NCBI GenBank assembly: GCA_016793865.1
Contig: JAEULJ010000007.1
Span: 1 to 64,000 of the forward strand
Direction: 5' to 3'
Length of the DNA: 64,000 bases
Source: Altererythrobacter sp.
Lineage (GTDB): Bacteria > Pseudomonadota > Alphaproteobacteria > Sphingomonadales > Sphingomonadaceae
Shown: positions 36,811 to 45,379 of the stretch, in pieces
How positions within the stretch are numbered: the stretch's first letter is position 1
Layout of the letters: every line of letters begins with the position of its first letter
Notes under the pieces: model-generated
What the model was told of the DNA's origin: nothing
Seen by the model: only the letters and a program-made list of their open reading frames with translations
The model's database searches: none
Position numbers and translations under genes: made by a program

Positions 36811-39800
36811 ATGGCCTTCACCCCTTTCGTCCCCCTGCGCGTGATGAGCGCATATTCGCTTCTCGAGGGCGCAATCGACCCGCGGGCGATGGCCAGGCTG
36901 GCAAGGGAGCGCGGCTTCCCGGCGATTGCCATCTGCGACCGCAACGGGCTCTACGGTACGCCGCAATTCGCCGGATATTGCATGGACGAGGGCGTGCAGC
37001 CCATCGTCGGCACGCTGCTGGGCGTGGCACGCGACGCGGAGGGCAAGCAGGTCGATTACCTGCCGCTGTTGGCGCAGGATGAGGCCGGCTACGACAATCT
37101 TTGCCACCTCGTCTCGTCCGCGCATCTCGACCGGCCGCTGGCGCTCGAACCCCATGTCGCGCTCGCCGATCTGGAGGGCCGGACCGAGGGGTTGATCGCC
37201 TTCACCGGGGCTGGGGAGGGGGCGGTGACACGCCTGCTCGCCGAAGGGCAGCGGGCGCACGCCGAGGCGCTGCTGGAGCGGCTGGAGACGCTGTTTCCGG
37301 GCCGGCTCTACATCGAACTCGCGCGACGTGGCGATCCGCAGGAGGAAGCTGCGGAAGCCGCGCTGATCGACCTCGCCTATGCCAGGGGCCTGCCGCTTGT
37401 CGCGACCAATCCCGCCCAGTTCGGCGAGCCGCATCAGCACAAGGCCCACGATGCCATGCTCTGCATCGCCGGCAGCACCCATGTCGATGCCGAGGACCGT
37501 GCGCGCTCCAACCCGGAAGCCTGGGTCAAGAGCGCGGCCATGATGGAGGAGCTGTTCGCCGACCTGCCCGAGGCGACCGCGAATACGCTGGTGGTCGCGC
37601 GGCGGTGCGCCTTCGCGCCTCCCTATCGCAAGCCGATCCTGCCAAGCCTCGCGGGTGATCTTGAGGGCGAGGCGCGGATGCTGGCCGAGGACGCGCGGGC
37701 CGGGTTGGAGGAGCGGCTGGCGCGCTACGAGGGTCTGTCCGATGCCGACCGGCAGGCCTATTTCGATCGCCTCGATTTCGAAGTTTCGGTCATCAATCAG
37801 ATGGGCTTCCCCGGCTACTTCCTGATCGTCGCCGATTTCATCAAATGGGCCAAGGAACAGGGCATCCCGGTGGGCCCCGGCCGCGGCTCGGGCGCAGGCA
37901 GCGTGGTCGCCTGGGCGCTGACCATCACCGATCTCGATCCGTTGAAGCTCGGCCTGCTGTTCGAACGCTTCCTCAATCCCGAGCGCGTGTCGATGCCGGA
38001 CTTCGACATCGACTTCTGCGAAACGCGGCGCGGCGAGGTGATCCGCTATGTGCAGGCCAAATACGGGCACGATCATGTCGCCCAGATCATCACCTTCGGC
38101 AAGCTGAAGGCGCGCGCGGTGCTGCGCGACACGGGCCGCATCCTGCAGATGAGCTATGGCCACGTCGACCGGCTGTGCAAGATGGTGCCGAACCACCCCA
38201 CCGATCCGTGGACGCTGAAACGCGCGCTCAACGGCGCGGCCGATTTCCGCCGGGAGTATGACGATAACGCGGAGGTCAAGCGGCTCGTCGATCTGGCGAT
38301 GCAGTTGGAGGGCTTTCCGCGCAATTCCTCCACCCACGCGGCGGGTGTGGTGATCGGCGATCGGCCGCTGGCCAAGCTCGTCCCGCTGTATCGCGATCCG
38401 CGCTCGGACATGCCGGTGACGCAGTTCGACATGAAATATGTCGAGAGCAGCGGATTGGTGAAGTTCGATTTCCTCGGCTTGAAGACCCTTTCGGTGCTGC
38501 AAAAGGCGGTCGAGCTGCTGGATAAGCGCGGGGTGACGATCGATCTCGGCGCGCTGCCGCTCGACGATCCGGCGGTCTATGAGCTGATGAAGCGGGGCGA
38601 CACCGTCGGGGTGTTCCAGCTCGAATCCGAAGGAATGCGCCGCACGCTTACGGCGGTGAAGCCGACAAATTTCGGCGACATCATCGCCCTCGTCTCGCTC
38701 TATCGTCCCGGCCCGATGGACAACATCCCGCTGTTCGGGAAGCGCAAGGGCGGCGAGGCGGCGATCGAATACCCGCATCCCAAGCTCGAAGGCATCCTCG
38801 CCGAAACCTACGGCATCTTCGTCTACCAGGAACAGGTGATGCAGGCGGCGCAGATCCTGGCCGGCTATTCGCTTGGCGATGCCGACCTGCTGCGCCGAGC
38901 GATGGGCAAGAAGGTGCAGGCCGAGATGGACGCGCAGCGCCAGCGCTTTGTGGACGGCTGCAAGGCGGTCAGTGGCATTGAGGCGGGCCGGGCCAACGAG
39001 CTGTTCGACCTGATCGACAAGTTCGCGGGCTACGGCTTCAACAAGAGCCATGCCGCCGCCTACGCGCTGCTCGCCTATCAGACCGGCTGGCTCAAGGCGC
39101 ATTACCCGGAGGAATTCTTCGCCGCCTCGATGTGCTTCGATATGCACCAGTCGGAAAAGCTGGCGGTGTTCGTTGACGATGCGCGGCGCGGCGGGGTGGC
39201 CCTTCTGCCCCCCAGCATGAACCATTCCGAAGCCGAGTTCACCGTCGAGCAGACCGATGACGGTCATGCGGTCCGCTACGCTCTTGCCGGCATCCGCAAC
39301 GTGGGCGAGAAGGCGATGGAGGCGATCGCCCGCGACCGCGACGCGCGCGGTGCCTTCGAAAGCCTGCAAGACCTGTTCGAGCGGCTGCCCAAGGGGGCGC
39401 TCAATTCGCGCGGGCTGGAGGCTCTCGCTGCGGCGGGCGCGCTCGACGAGTTCGAGCCCGACCGCGCGAAGGTTCATTCCAACGCCGACCTGCTGCTCGC
39501 GGTGGCCGATGCCGCCGAGCGTGAGCGCTCGAGCGGCCAGCATGGGTTGTTCGGCGGGCCAAATGACATAGGGGGCGAGCAGCGGGAATCGCTCCGCCTC
39601 AAGGATGTCGAGCCGTGGAGCCGGGCCGAGCGCATGGCCAGGGAGCGCGAGAACTTCGGTTTCTACTTCTCCGCCCATCCGGTCGAGGCCTATCGCCAGA
39701 TCGCCAGCGCGAACGGCGCGCGAAGCTATGCCTCGCTGATGAGCGGCGGAGCACCGGGCGGTGGCCGGTCGGGAGCCGTGATGGCGGCGATGGTCGAGAA

Positions 39801-40305
39801 GGTGAACAAGGGCACCACGCGTAAGGGCAAGCCGTTTGTGCGCGCCGATTTCTCCGACAGCTCGGGCCAGTTCAGCGCCGCCTGCTTCGAGGAAAGCCTC
39901 GTCGCCAGTTTCGAGCAATGGGCCCGGGACGGCACCTGCATCCTCCTCCAGGTGGAACTCGACAGCCCGAGCCCGGATGAGCCTCCGCGGATCACTGTGC
40001 GCGGCGGGACACCGCTGGCCAAGGTCACCAGCGAGGCGCGGATGCTGCTGACGGTGGAGGTGGCGGACGAGGCCGGGCTGGATGCTCTCAGGATGGAGCT
40101 TTGTGACGCCGACGGTTCGGGGGAGGGCACCGGCGAGGTTCTGGCCACTCTCAGGACCGGTCTCGGCGCCGATCCCACGATCCGGCTGGGGCGCGGTTTC
40201 CATCTCGATGGCGAGCTTGCCGAGCGCTTGGCAAGCGCGCCCGGGCTTGCCAATGTGCAGCTCACCACGCGGCGCGGCGGATCGCATCTTCGGCTCGTCG
40301 CCTGA
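36811..40305 (+). CDS. dnaE: DNA polymerase III alpha subunit
   Basis: An 1164-residue replicative polymerase. It has an N-terminal PHP domain starting FVPLRVMSAYSLLEGA, the PolC-type palm with GPGRGSGAGSVVAW and the catalytic aspartates in MPDFDIDFC, finger-domain motifs (FPRNSSTHAAGVVI, YRPGPMDNIP), the helix-hairpin-helix region and an OB fold near the end. The usual histidine of HSxYS is replaced (MSAYS), so the PHP site is probably inactive as in many proteobacteria. ATG 36811 gives the family N-terminus; GTG 36760 is a weaker alternative. Confidence 0.96.
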   Translation: MAFTPFVPLRVMSAYSLLEGAIDPRAMARLARERGFPAIAICDRNGLYGTPQFAGYCMDEGVQPIVGTLLGVARDAEGKQVDYLPLLAQDEAGYDNLCHLVSSAHLDRPLALEPHVALADLEGRTEGLIAFTGAGEGAVTRLLAEGQRAHAEALLERLETLFPGRLYIELARRGDPQEEAAEAALIDLAYARGLPLVATNPAQFGEPHQHKAHDAMLCIAGSTHVDAEDRARSNPEAWVKSAAMMEELFADLPEATANTLVVARRCAFAPPYRKPILPSLAGDLEGEARMLAEDARAGLEERLARYEGLSDADRQAYFDRLDFEVSVINQMGFPGYFLIVADFIKWAKEQGIPVGPGRGSGAGSVVAWALTITDLDPLKLGLLFERFLNPERVSMPDFDIDFCETRRGEVIRYVQAKYGHDHVAQIITFGKLKARAVLRDTGRILQMSYGHVDRLCKMVPNHPTDPWTLKRALNGAADFRREYDDNAEVKRLVDLAMQLEGFPRNSSTHAAGVVIGDRPLAKLVPLYRDPRSDMPVTQFDMKYVESSGLVKFDFLGLKTLSVLQKAVELLDKRGVTIDLGALPLDDPAVYELMKRGDTVGVFQLESEGMRRTLTAVKPTNFGDIIALVSLYRPGPMDNIPLFGKRKGGEAAIEYPHPKLEGILAETYGIFVYQEQVMQAAQILAGYSLGDADLLRRAMGKKVQAEMDAQRQRFVDGCKAVSGIEAGRANELFDLIDKFAGYGFNKSHAAAYALLAYQTGWLKAHYPEEFFAASMCFDMHQSEKLAVFVDDARRGGVALLPPSMNHSEAEFTVEQTDDGHAVRYALAGIRNVGEKAMEAIARDRDARGAFESLQDLFERLPKGALNSRGLEALAAAGALDEFEPDRAKVHSNADLLLAVADAAERERSSGQHGLFGGPNDIGGEQRESLRLKDVEPWSRAERMARERENFGFYFSAHPVEAYRQIASANGARSYASLMSGGAPGGGRSGAVMAAMVEKVNKGTTRKGKPFVRADFSDSSGQFSAACFEESLVASFEQWARDGTCILLQVELDSPSPDEPPRITVRGGTPLAKVTSEARMLLTVEVADEAGLDALRMELCDADGSGEGTGEVLATLRTGLGADPTIRLGRGFHLDGELAERLASAPGLANVQLTTRRGGSHLRLVA

Positions 40306-40345
40306 CCACGACCCCCAACACGGGGCGCCAGGAGGAGAGAGGCAC

Positions 40346-41956
40346 TTGCTCGGAGCCATGCAGGACTGGAATATGGTCGTCAGCCATCTGATCGACCACG
40401 CGGCGCGAGAGCACGGCGCTCGCGAGCACGTCACTCGCTGGGCCGATGGCACCGAAACCCGCACCGACTGGGCCGGCATCCGCCGCGACGCGCTGAAGAT
40501 GACGCAGGCGCTGCGGCGGCTCGGCATCGGCAAGGGGGATCGCATCGCCACGCTGGCGATGAACCACAGCCGGCACCTCGTAAGCTGGTATGGCGCGGTG
40601 GGCGTGGGCGGGGTGCTTCACACCGTCAACCCGCGCCTGTTCGACGACCAGCTCGACTACATCGTCAACCACGCAGAGGACCGCGTGCTGCTGTACGATG
40701 TGGCGTTCCAGCCGATCGTGGACAGGATGCGAAGCCAGTGGAAGACGGTCGAGCACTACATCTGCTACGATCCGCCGGCGGGCTCCGACGTGCTGGGCTT
40801 CGAGGACTGGATCGGCGCCGAGGACGGCGACACGCAATGGACGCAGGTCGCAGAGCGCGATCCCTGTATGCTGTGCTACACCAGCGGCACCACCGGCAAC
40901 CCCAAGGGCGTGCTCTATGAACATCGTTCCACCGTGCTCCACGCCTGGACCGGGCTTCAGCCGATGGCCTTCGATTTCGATACGCAGAGTGTGATGCTGC
41001 CGGTGGTGCCGATGTTCCATGCGGCAAGCTGGGGCCTGCCGTGGGCTGGTGCGATGACGGGGGTGAAGTTCGTCTATTCGGCGGTCAACGAGCCGAAGGT
41101 GCTGTGCGACCTCATGGACCGCGAGGGCGTGACGCATTCCGCCGGCGTACCCACGGTGTGGCTGGCGATGTTCCAGCACGTCGATGCGGAGAAGCGGGAG
41201 CTGCCGAAACTCAAGCAGGCGGTGATCGGTGGTTCGGCGGCGCCGCGCTTCATGATCGAGCGGCTGATGAAGGCCGGCATCCGCGTCGCCCATGCCTGGG
41301 GCATGACCGAGACCAGCCCCATCGGCACCGTGGGTGCGCCGACGCATGACTGGGACGCCAAGACCTTCGAGCAACAGGTCGATATGGTGCAGATGCAGGG
41401 CCGACCGACCTTCGGCGTCGAGCTTAGAACGGTCAGCCTCGACGACATGGAGACCGAACTGCCCCGCGACGGCAAGAGCAGCGGCGCGCTGCAAATCCGC
41501 GGACCCTGGATCATCAAGCGCTACTTCAAGGCCGAGGAGGACGCCGCGCGCCCCGACGGCTGGTTCGATACCGGCGATGTCGGGATCATCCATCCCGACG
41601 GCACGCTTCAGCTTACCGACCGCACCAAGGACGTGATCAAGTCGGGCGGCGAATGGATAAGCTCGGTCGAGCTGGAGAACGCGGCCGTGGGCCATCCCGC
41701 GGTGGCGGAGGCGGCCGCAGTCGGAATGCCGCATCCCCGCTGGGATGAGCGCCCGGTGCTGTTCGTGGTCAGGAAGGCGGGGGCGGACTGCTGCGCGCAG
41801 GACATCATCGACCATCTCACCCCGCAGGTGGCCAAATGGTGGCTGCCCGATGCGGTCGAGTTCGTGGACGATATCCCGCACACCGCCACGGGCAAGATCA
41901 GCAAGAAGGATCTGCGTGCGCGCTTTGCGGATTACCGGCTCGAGGCAGACGCCTGA
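40346..41956 (+). CDS. Long-chain fatty acid-CoA ligase (AMP-forming)
   Basis: A 536-residue acyl-CoA synthetase with the AMP-binding motif CYTSGTTGNPKGVLYEH, HAWGMTETSPIG, WFDTGDVG and the C-terminal lysine region HTATGKISKKDLR. It activates fatty acids as CoA thioesters. The N-terminus LGAMQDWNMVVSHLI matches the medium/long-chain FadD-type group. TTG 40346 is 6-7 nt after AGGAGGAGAG and is chosen over ATG 40358. It lies 40 nt after dnaE and may be independently transcribed. Confidence 0.92.
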   Translation: MLGAMQDWNMVVSHLIDHAAREHGAREHVTRWADGTETRTDWAGIRRDALKMTQALRRLGIGKGDRIATLAMNHSRHLVSWYGAVGVGGVLHTVNPRLFDDQLDYIVNHAEDRVLLYDVAFQPIVDRMRSQWKTVEHYICYDPPAGSDVLGFEDWIGAEDGDTQWTQVAERDPCMLCYTSGTTGNPKGVLYEHRSTVLHAWTGLQPMAFDFDTQSVMLPVVPMFHAASWGLPWAGAMTGVKFVYSAVNEPKVLCDLMDREGVTHSAGVPTVWLAMFQHVDAEKRELPKLKQAVIGGSAAPRFMIERLMKAGIRVAHAWGMTETSPIGTVGAPTHDWDAKTFEQQVDMVQMQGRPTFGVELRTVSLDDMETELPRDGKSSGALQIRGPWIIKRYFKAEEDAARPDGWFDTGDVGIIHPDGTLQLTDRTKDVIKSGGEWISSVELENAAVGHPAVAEAAAVGMPHPRWDERPVLFVVRKAGADCCAQDIIDHLTPQVAKWWLPDAVEFVDDIPHTATGKISKKDLRARFADYRLEADA

Positions 41957-42017
41957 TTCGCCGGCGTGCGCCGGAATCACTGGTGACGCACCGCCCAGGT
42001 TGCTTCATGGTGCGGGC

Positions 42018-42458
42018 ATGATCCGCACGACATACCTTGCTCCGCTCGCGCTGCTTGCCTGCGCCAACGCGGCCGCCGCGGCCACGCTCGAAGTGGCCAA
42101 GTCGCCAAGCTGCGGCTGCTGTTCGGTCTGGATCGAGCGGATGCGTTCTGCCGGCTTCACCGTGAAGTCACGTGACGTGGTGGACACCACCCCCGTCGCC
42201 AGCGCGGCCGGCGTTCCCGATCAGCTGCGATCCTGCCACACCACTAAGGTCGCCGGCTATGTGATCGAGGGCCATGTCCCAGCGGCCGACATTCGCCGCC
42301 TGCTGGCGCAAAAGCCCAAGGCCATTGGCCTGGCCGCGCCGGGAATGCCGATGGGCAGCCCGGGGATGGAAATGGGTGGGCGCAAGGAGCGCTATCAGGT
42401 CATGCTCATCGCCAGGGATGGCAGTCATACGGTCTGGGCGACTCACGGCGGCAACTGA
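42018..42458 (+). CDS. DUF411 family periplasmic metal-binding-like protein
   Basis: A 146-residue protein with an N-terminal signal peptide (LAPLALLACANAAAA) and the DUF411 pattern: KSPSCGCCSVWIERM, SCHTTKVAGYVIEGHVP, and KAIGLAAPGMPMGSPGME. DUF411 proteins are often near copper-resistance genes and probably bind metal through the conserved cysteines and methionines. No copper genes are adjacent here. Confidence 0.88.
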   Translation: MIRTTYLAPLALLACANAAAAATLEVAKSPSCGCCSVWIERMRSAGFTVKSRDVVDTTPVASAAGVPDQLRSCHTTKVAGYVIEGHVPAADIRRLLAQKPKAIGLAAPGMPMGSPGMEMGGRKERYQVMLIARDGSHTVWATHGGN

Positions 42459-42483
42459 TCGCCGACGGTCGCGGAACAGGGCC

Positions 42484-42505
42484 GGGGCGGACCGAGGCCC
42501 GCCCC
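42484..42505. terminator. Hairpin between convergent genes
   Basis: Stem ggggcgg/ccgcccc (7 bp, 8-nt loop) lies between the converging DUF411 and OmpA-family genes and is followed on the plus strand by gtccttatt. It could end transcription from one or both sides. Confidence 0.4.
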
Positions 42506-42514
42506 GTCCTTATT

Positions 42515-43396
42515 CTACATCTGGTCGACGGCCTTGCTGACCAGGATGTTCACCGCCACGCGGCGGTTCTGCGCCTTGCCCGCCTCGGTGGAATTGTCGG
42601 CCGCCGGATCGGCTGCGGCCATGCCGGTCGGGGTCAGCATGCGATAGGGCTTCCAGCCGCAGGCCTGCTGCAGATAGTTCACCACGCGGCTGGCGCGCTT
42701 TTCGCTCAGCTCCTGGTTGATTTCCTCGCTACCCGTCGAATCGGTGTAGCCGACCACCAGCAACAGCGCATTCTCCGAGCCGTTCGCCTGCTGCGCGGCC
42801 TGGCACAGATCGACCTTGGCCTGTTCGCTCAGGTTCCACTTGCCGGTGTCGAAGTTCACATTGGTGGTGCCCTTCACATTGTATTGGTCGATGTCGGCGA
42901 CGCGGCCGCGCAGCGCTTCGGTTGCGGCGGTCTGTTCCGCGAAGCCCTGTGCGGTTCCGCTGCGGATCATCGAGGCGACGCGGTAATCGCGGCTCTTGAG
43001 CGCGATCTTGCTGGCCACGAGGCCGCCGCCATACTGCACGGTCTCGACGGTGACCGGCAGGCCGTTCAGAAGCTGATTGGCGGTCAGGCGGTCGCGGTTG
43101 GTGCCCAGGAAGCCGCCGCTGGAGGTGATGCGCGTGACCTCGCCCACCGAAACCTCTGTGTTGGCGCCGTCGACGCCCGACACCTGGATGCGTTCACCCT
43201 TGCGGGCGGAGATCACGCCTTCGATCCGTGGGCCCTTGGGCAGGCCGGTGAGATCGCTGGGCAGTTCGCCCTGGACCAGAATGTCGCTGTCGGCGGTAAC
43301 GGCATCCTGCGCCTGCGCGGACACAACCGACGAGAGCGGCAAGGCCATCATCGCGGCGAGCGCGATCAGCGGCGTTGAGGACGGAAAGACCTTCAT
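42515..43396 (-). CDS. OmpA-family outer membrane/periplasmic protein
   Basis: A 293-residue protein with a signal peptide (ALAAMMALPLSSVVSAQAQ), an N-terminal region of about 150 residues with strand-rich repeats (GERIQVSGVDGANTEVSVGE), and a C-terminal OmpA-like peptidoglycan-binding domain (NVNFDTGKWNLSEQAKVDLC, LVVGYTDSTGSEEIN, LSEKRASRVVNYLQQ, NRRVAVNI). The C-terminal domain probably anchors the protein to peptidoglycan. AAGGAG precedes ATG 43396. Confidence 0.9.
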   Translation of the reverse strand: MKVFPSSTPLIALAAMMALPLSSVVSAQAQDAVTADSDILVQGELPSDLTGLPKGPRIEGVISARKGERIQVSGVDGANTEVSVGEVTRITSSGGFLGTNRDRLTANQLLNGLPVTVETVQYGGGLVASKIALKSRDYRVASMIRSGTAQGFAEQTAATEALRGRVADIDQYNVKGTTNVNFDTGKWNLSEQAKVDLCQAAQQANGSENALLLVVGYTDSTGSEEINQELSEKRASRVVNYLQQACGWKPYRMLTPTGMAAADPAADNSTEAGKAQNRRVAVNILVSKAVDQM

Positions 43397-43598
43397 TGCA
43401 TTACTCCTTGAATGAATCTCGGTTGGGCAGCGCCGTGGCTCTTGCGGCCGCCCCCTGCGGCGTTGCCTGCGCCTTGAAAACAGCCTCGGTCGGTTCAGTT
43501 CCGCCCATTTTCCCCTGTGCGACGGCACGTGCGAGGACTGGGACGGGGCGCTGTCTTCAGGCACTCTGCGCCCGGGAGGCGCGCCTCGCCTTGCGTCG
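43397..43598. other. Intergenic region upstream of the OmpA-family gene
   Basis: 202 bp between two minus-strand genes. It should hold the promoter of the OmpA-family gene; I see no other feature. Confidence 0.4.
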
Positions 43599-44696
43599 CT
43601 AGAGGAGCCGCAACTGCCCGCCAGTCTCGGGAGGCCTGAACTGCGTGCAGTCGAGCTCGAAGCCGGCCTTGCCCAACCCGGCGCGCTTGCAAGCCAGGCG
43701 GAAGCGGGCGCGGAACAGGTCGGCCCACACACCGCTCGGCTTCATCCGGCTGAAGAAGTCGGGATCATTGTCCCTGCCACCCCGAATCGAGCGCACGATG
43801 GCCATCACCTTGTCCCCGCGCTCGGGGAAATGGACGCTGAGCCATTCGCGGAACAGCGGGGCGACCTCGTGGGGGAGGCGCAGCGGAATCCAGCCGCAAC
43901 TGCGCACGCCAAGCACGGCGGCGCGGGCGACGATCTCCTCCATGAATTCATCGGTAATGGCGGGGATGACCGGGGCGATCGAGCAATGCGCCGGCACGCC
44001 CGCCTCGGCCAGCTTTCCCAATGCGGCCAGCCGCTTGGCGGGGGAAGCTGCGCGCGGTTCGAGCTTTCCCGAGAGCCTGGGGTCGAGCGTGGTGACCGAT
44101 ACCGCCACGGCGGCAAGGCACATGCCGGCCAGCGCGGACAAGAGGTCGATATCGTCCAGCACCCGGTCGGATTTGGTGGTGATCGTCACTGGATGGCGCG
44201 CCTCCAGGCACACCTCCAGCACCTGGCGCGTGATACGATAGCGCCGCTCTATCGGCTGATAGGGATCGGTGTTGGTGCCCATCGCGATCGGGCGCGGGCG
44301 ATAGCGCGGCCTGGCCAGCGTCTCCCGCAGCAGCGCTGCGGCATTGGGCTTGGCGAAGAGCCTGGTCTCGAAATCGAGGCCGGGCGACAGATCGTGGTAG
44401 GCGTGCGTCGGCCTGGCGAAGCAATAGACGCAGCCATGCTCGCAGCCGCGATAGGCGTTGATGGAGCGGTCGAAGCCGATATCTGGCGAGGTGTTGAAGG
44501 AAAGGATGGTCCGGGGCCGTTCCTCCGTCACCGTGGTCCGCAGTTTCACCGGCGGACCCGCATCTTCCCTCGCCAGCGCCTCCATGTGATCGCGCCAGTC
44601 ACCGTCGACCTCGCGCTGGGCCAGCCCGAAACGCGTCGGCACCAGCGCGCTCTGCGCGCCGCGACCGGGGACAGCGGGGTCGAGTCGGCGTTCCAT
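43599..44696 (-). CDS. PA0069-family radical SAM protein
   Basis: A 365-residue protein with the cluster motif CEHGCVYC in INAYRGCEHGCVYCFARPTH, which is characteristic of the PA0069/Rv2578c-type radical SAM group related to spore photoproduct lyase. RPIAMGTNTDPYQP and ITTKSDRVLDDIDLL are also conserved. The reaction of this group is not known to me. ATG 44696 (or the in-frame ATG at 44708) begins the family-like sequence. Confidence 0.88.
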   Translation of the reverse strand: MERRLDPAVPGRGAQSALVPTRFGLAQREVDGDWRDHMEALAREDAGPPVKLRTTVTEERPRTILSFNTSPDIGFDRSINAYRGCEHGCVYCFARPTHAYHDLSPGLDFETRLFAKPNAAALLRETLARPRYRPRPIAMGTNTDPYQPIERRYRITRQVLEVCLEARHPVTITTKSDRVLDDIDLLSALAGMCLAAVAVSVTTLDPRLSGKLEPRAASPAKRLAALGKLAEAGVPAHCSIAPVIPAITDEFMEEIVARAAVLGVRSCGWIPLRLPHEVAPLFREWLSVHFPERGDKVMAIVRSIRGGRDNDPDFFSRMKPSGVWADLFRARFRLACKRAGLGKAGFELDCTQFRPPETGGQLRLL

Positions 44697-44815
44697 TCGC
44701 GGGAACATACACGGAACAAAGGTTGGCGGCGAGTTCGGTTTTAGCGCTGATGCCCGGGAGGAACTATGGAGAGGTTCGCCACAAGCTGCGAGGCTCTGCG
44801 CGAGCCGAAAAATGC

Positions 44816-45343
44816 CTACCGCTCGCGCAGTCGCGGCATCAGTTCCACGAAGTTGCACGGGCGGTTGCGGCTGTCGAGCTGTTCGGCCAGGATCATGTCC
44901 CAGCCATCCTTCACCGCCCCGTTGGAGCCCGGCAGCGCGAAGATATAGGTGCCGCGCGCCAGCACCGAGCAGGCGCGGCTCTGGATCGTGCTGGTCCCGA
45001 TGGTCTGGTAGCTGAGCATCCGGAACAGCTCGCCGAAGCCGGGGATGTCCTTGCTCCTCACACGGTCCAGCGCCTCGGGCGTCACGTCGCGTCCGGTCAG
45101 GCCCGTGCCGCCGGTGGTGATGATGGCGTCGATGGCTTCATCGTCGATCCAGCGGTGGAGATGGGCCGCGATTTCCTCCACGCTGTCGCGGCTGATCTCG
45201 CGGGTGACGAGTTCGTGCCCCGCGGCGGTTATGCGCGCGCTCAGGATATCGCCCGAGCTGTCGGCAGCCAGATCGCGCGTGTCGGAAACCGTCAGCAATG
45301 CGATGCGGACGGGCTTGAAGGGGAGGGCGGGATCGATCGGCAT
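44816..45343 (-). CDS. moaB: Molybdopterin adenylyltransferase MoaB/MogA
   Basis: A 175-residue protein with ALLTVSDTRDLAADSSGD, TTGGTGLTGRDVTPEAL and YIFALPGSNGAVKDGWD, the MPT-binding pattern of MoaB/MogA, which adenylates molybdopterin in molybdenum cofactor synthesis. It stands alone here, without other moa or moe genes. Length fits MoaB. Confidence 0.92.
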   Translation of the reverse strand: MPIDPALPFKPVRIALLTVSDTRDLAADSSGDILSARITAAGHELVTREISRDSVEEIAAHLHRWIDDEAIDAIITTGGTGLTGRDVTPEALDRVRSKDIPGFGELFRMLSYQTIGTSTIQSRACSVLARGTYIFALPGSNGAVKDGWDMILAEQLDSRNRPCNFVELMPRLRER

Positions 45344-45379
45344 CGCAGGCTACCCTTCGCTTGAAACCGTGAAAAACCT

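Noticed and set aside
36811..37100. Loss of PHP-domain histidines in DnaE as a novelty
   Set aside because: Degenerate PHP motifs are common in proteobacterial DnaE, where a separate proofreading subunit is used.
36700..40551. 1283-codon minus-strand open frame opposite dnaE
   Set aside because: It is a shadow of dnaE in GC-rich DNA; the plus-strand frame carries all polymerase motifs and the antisense product resembles no family.
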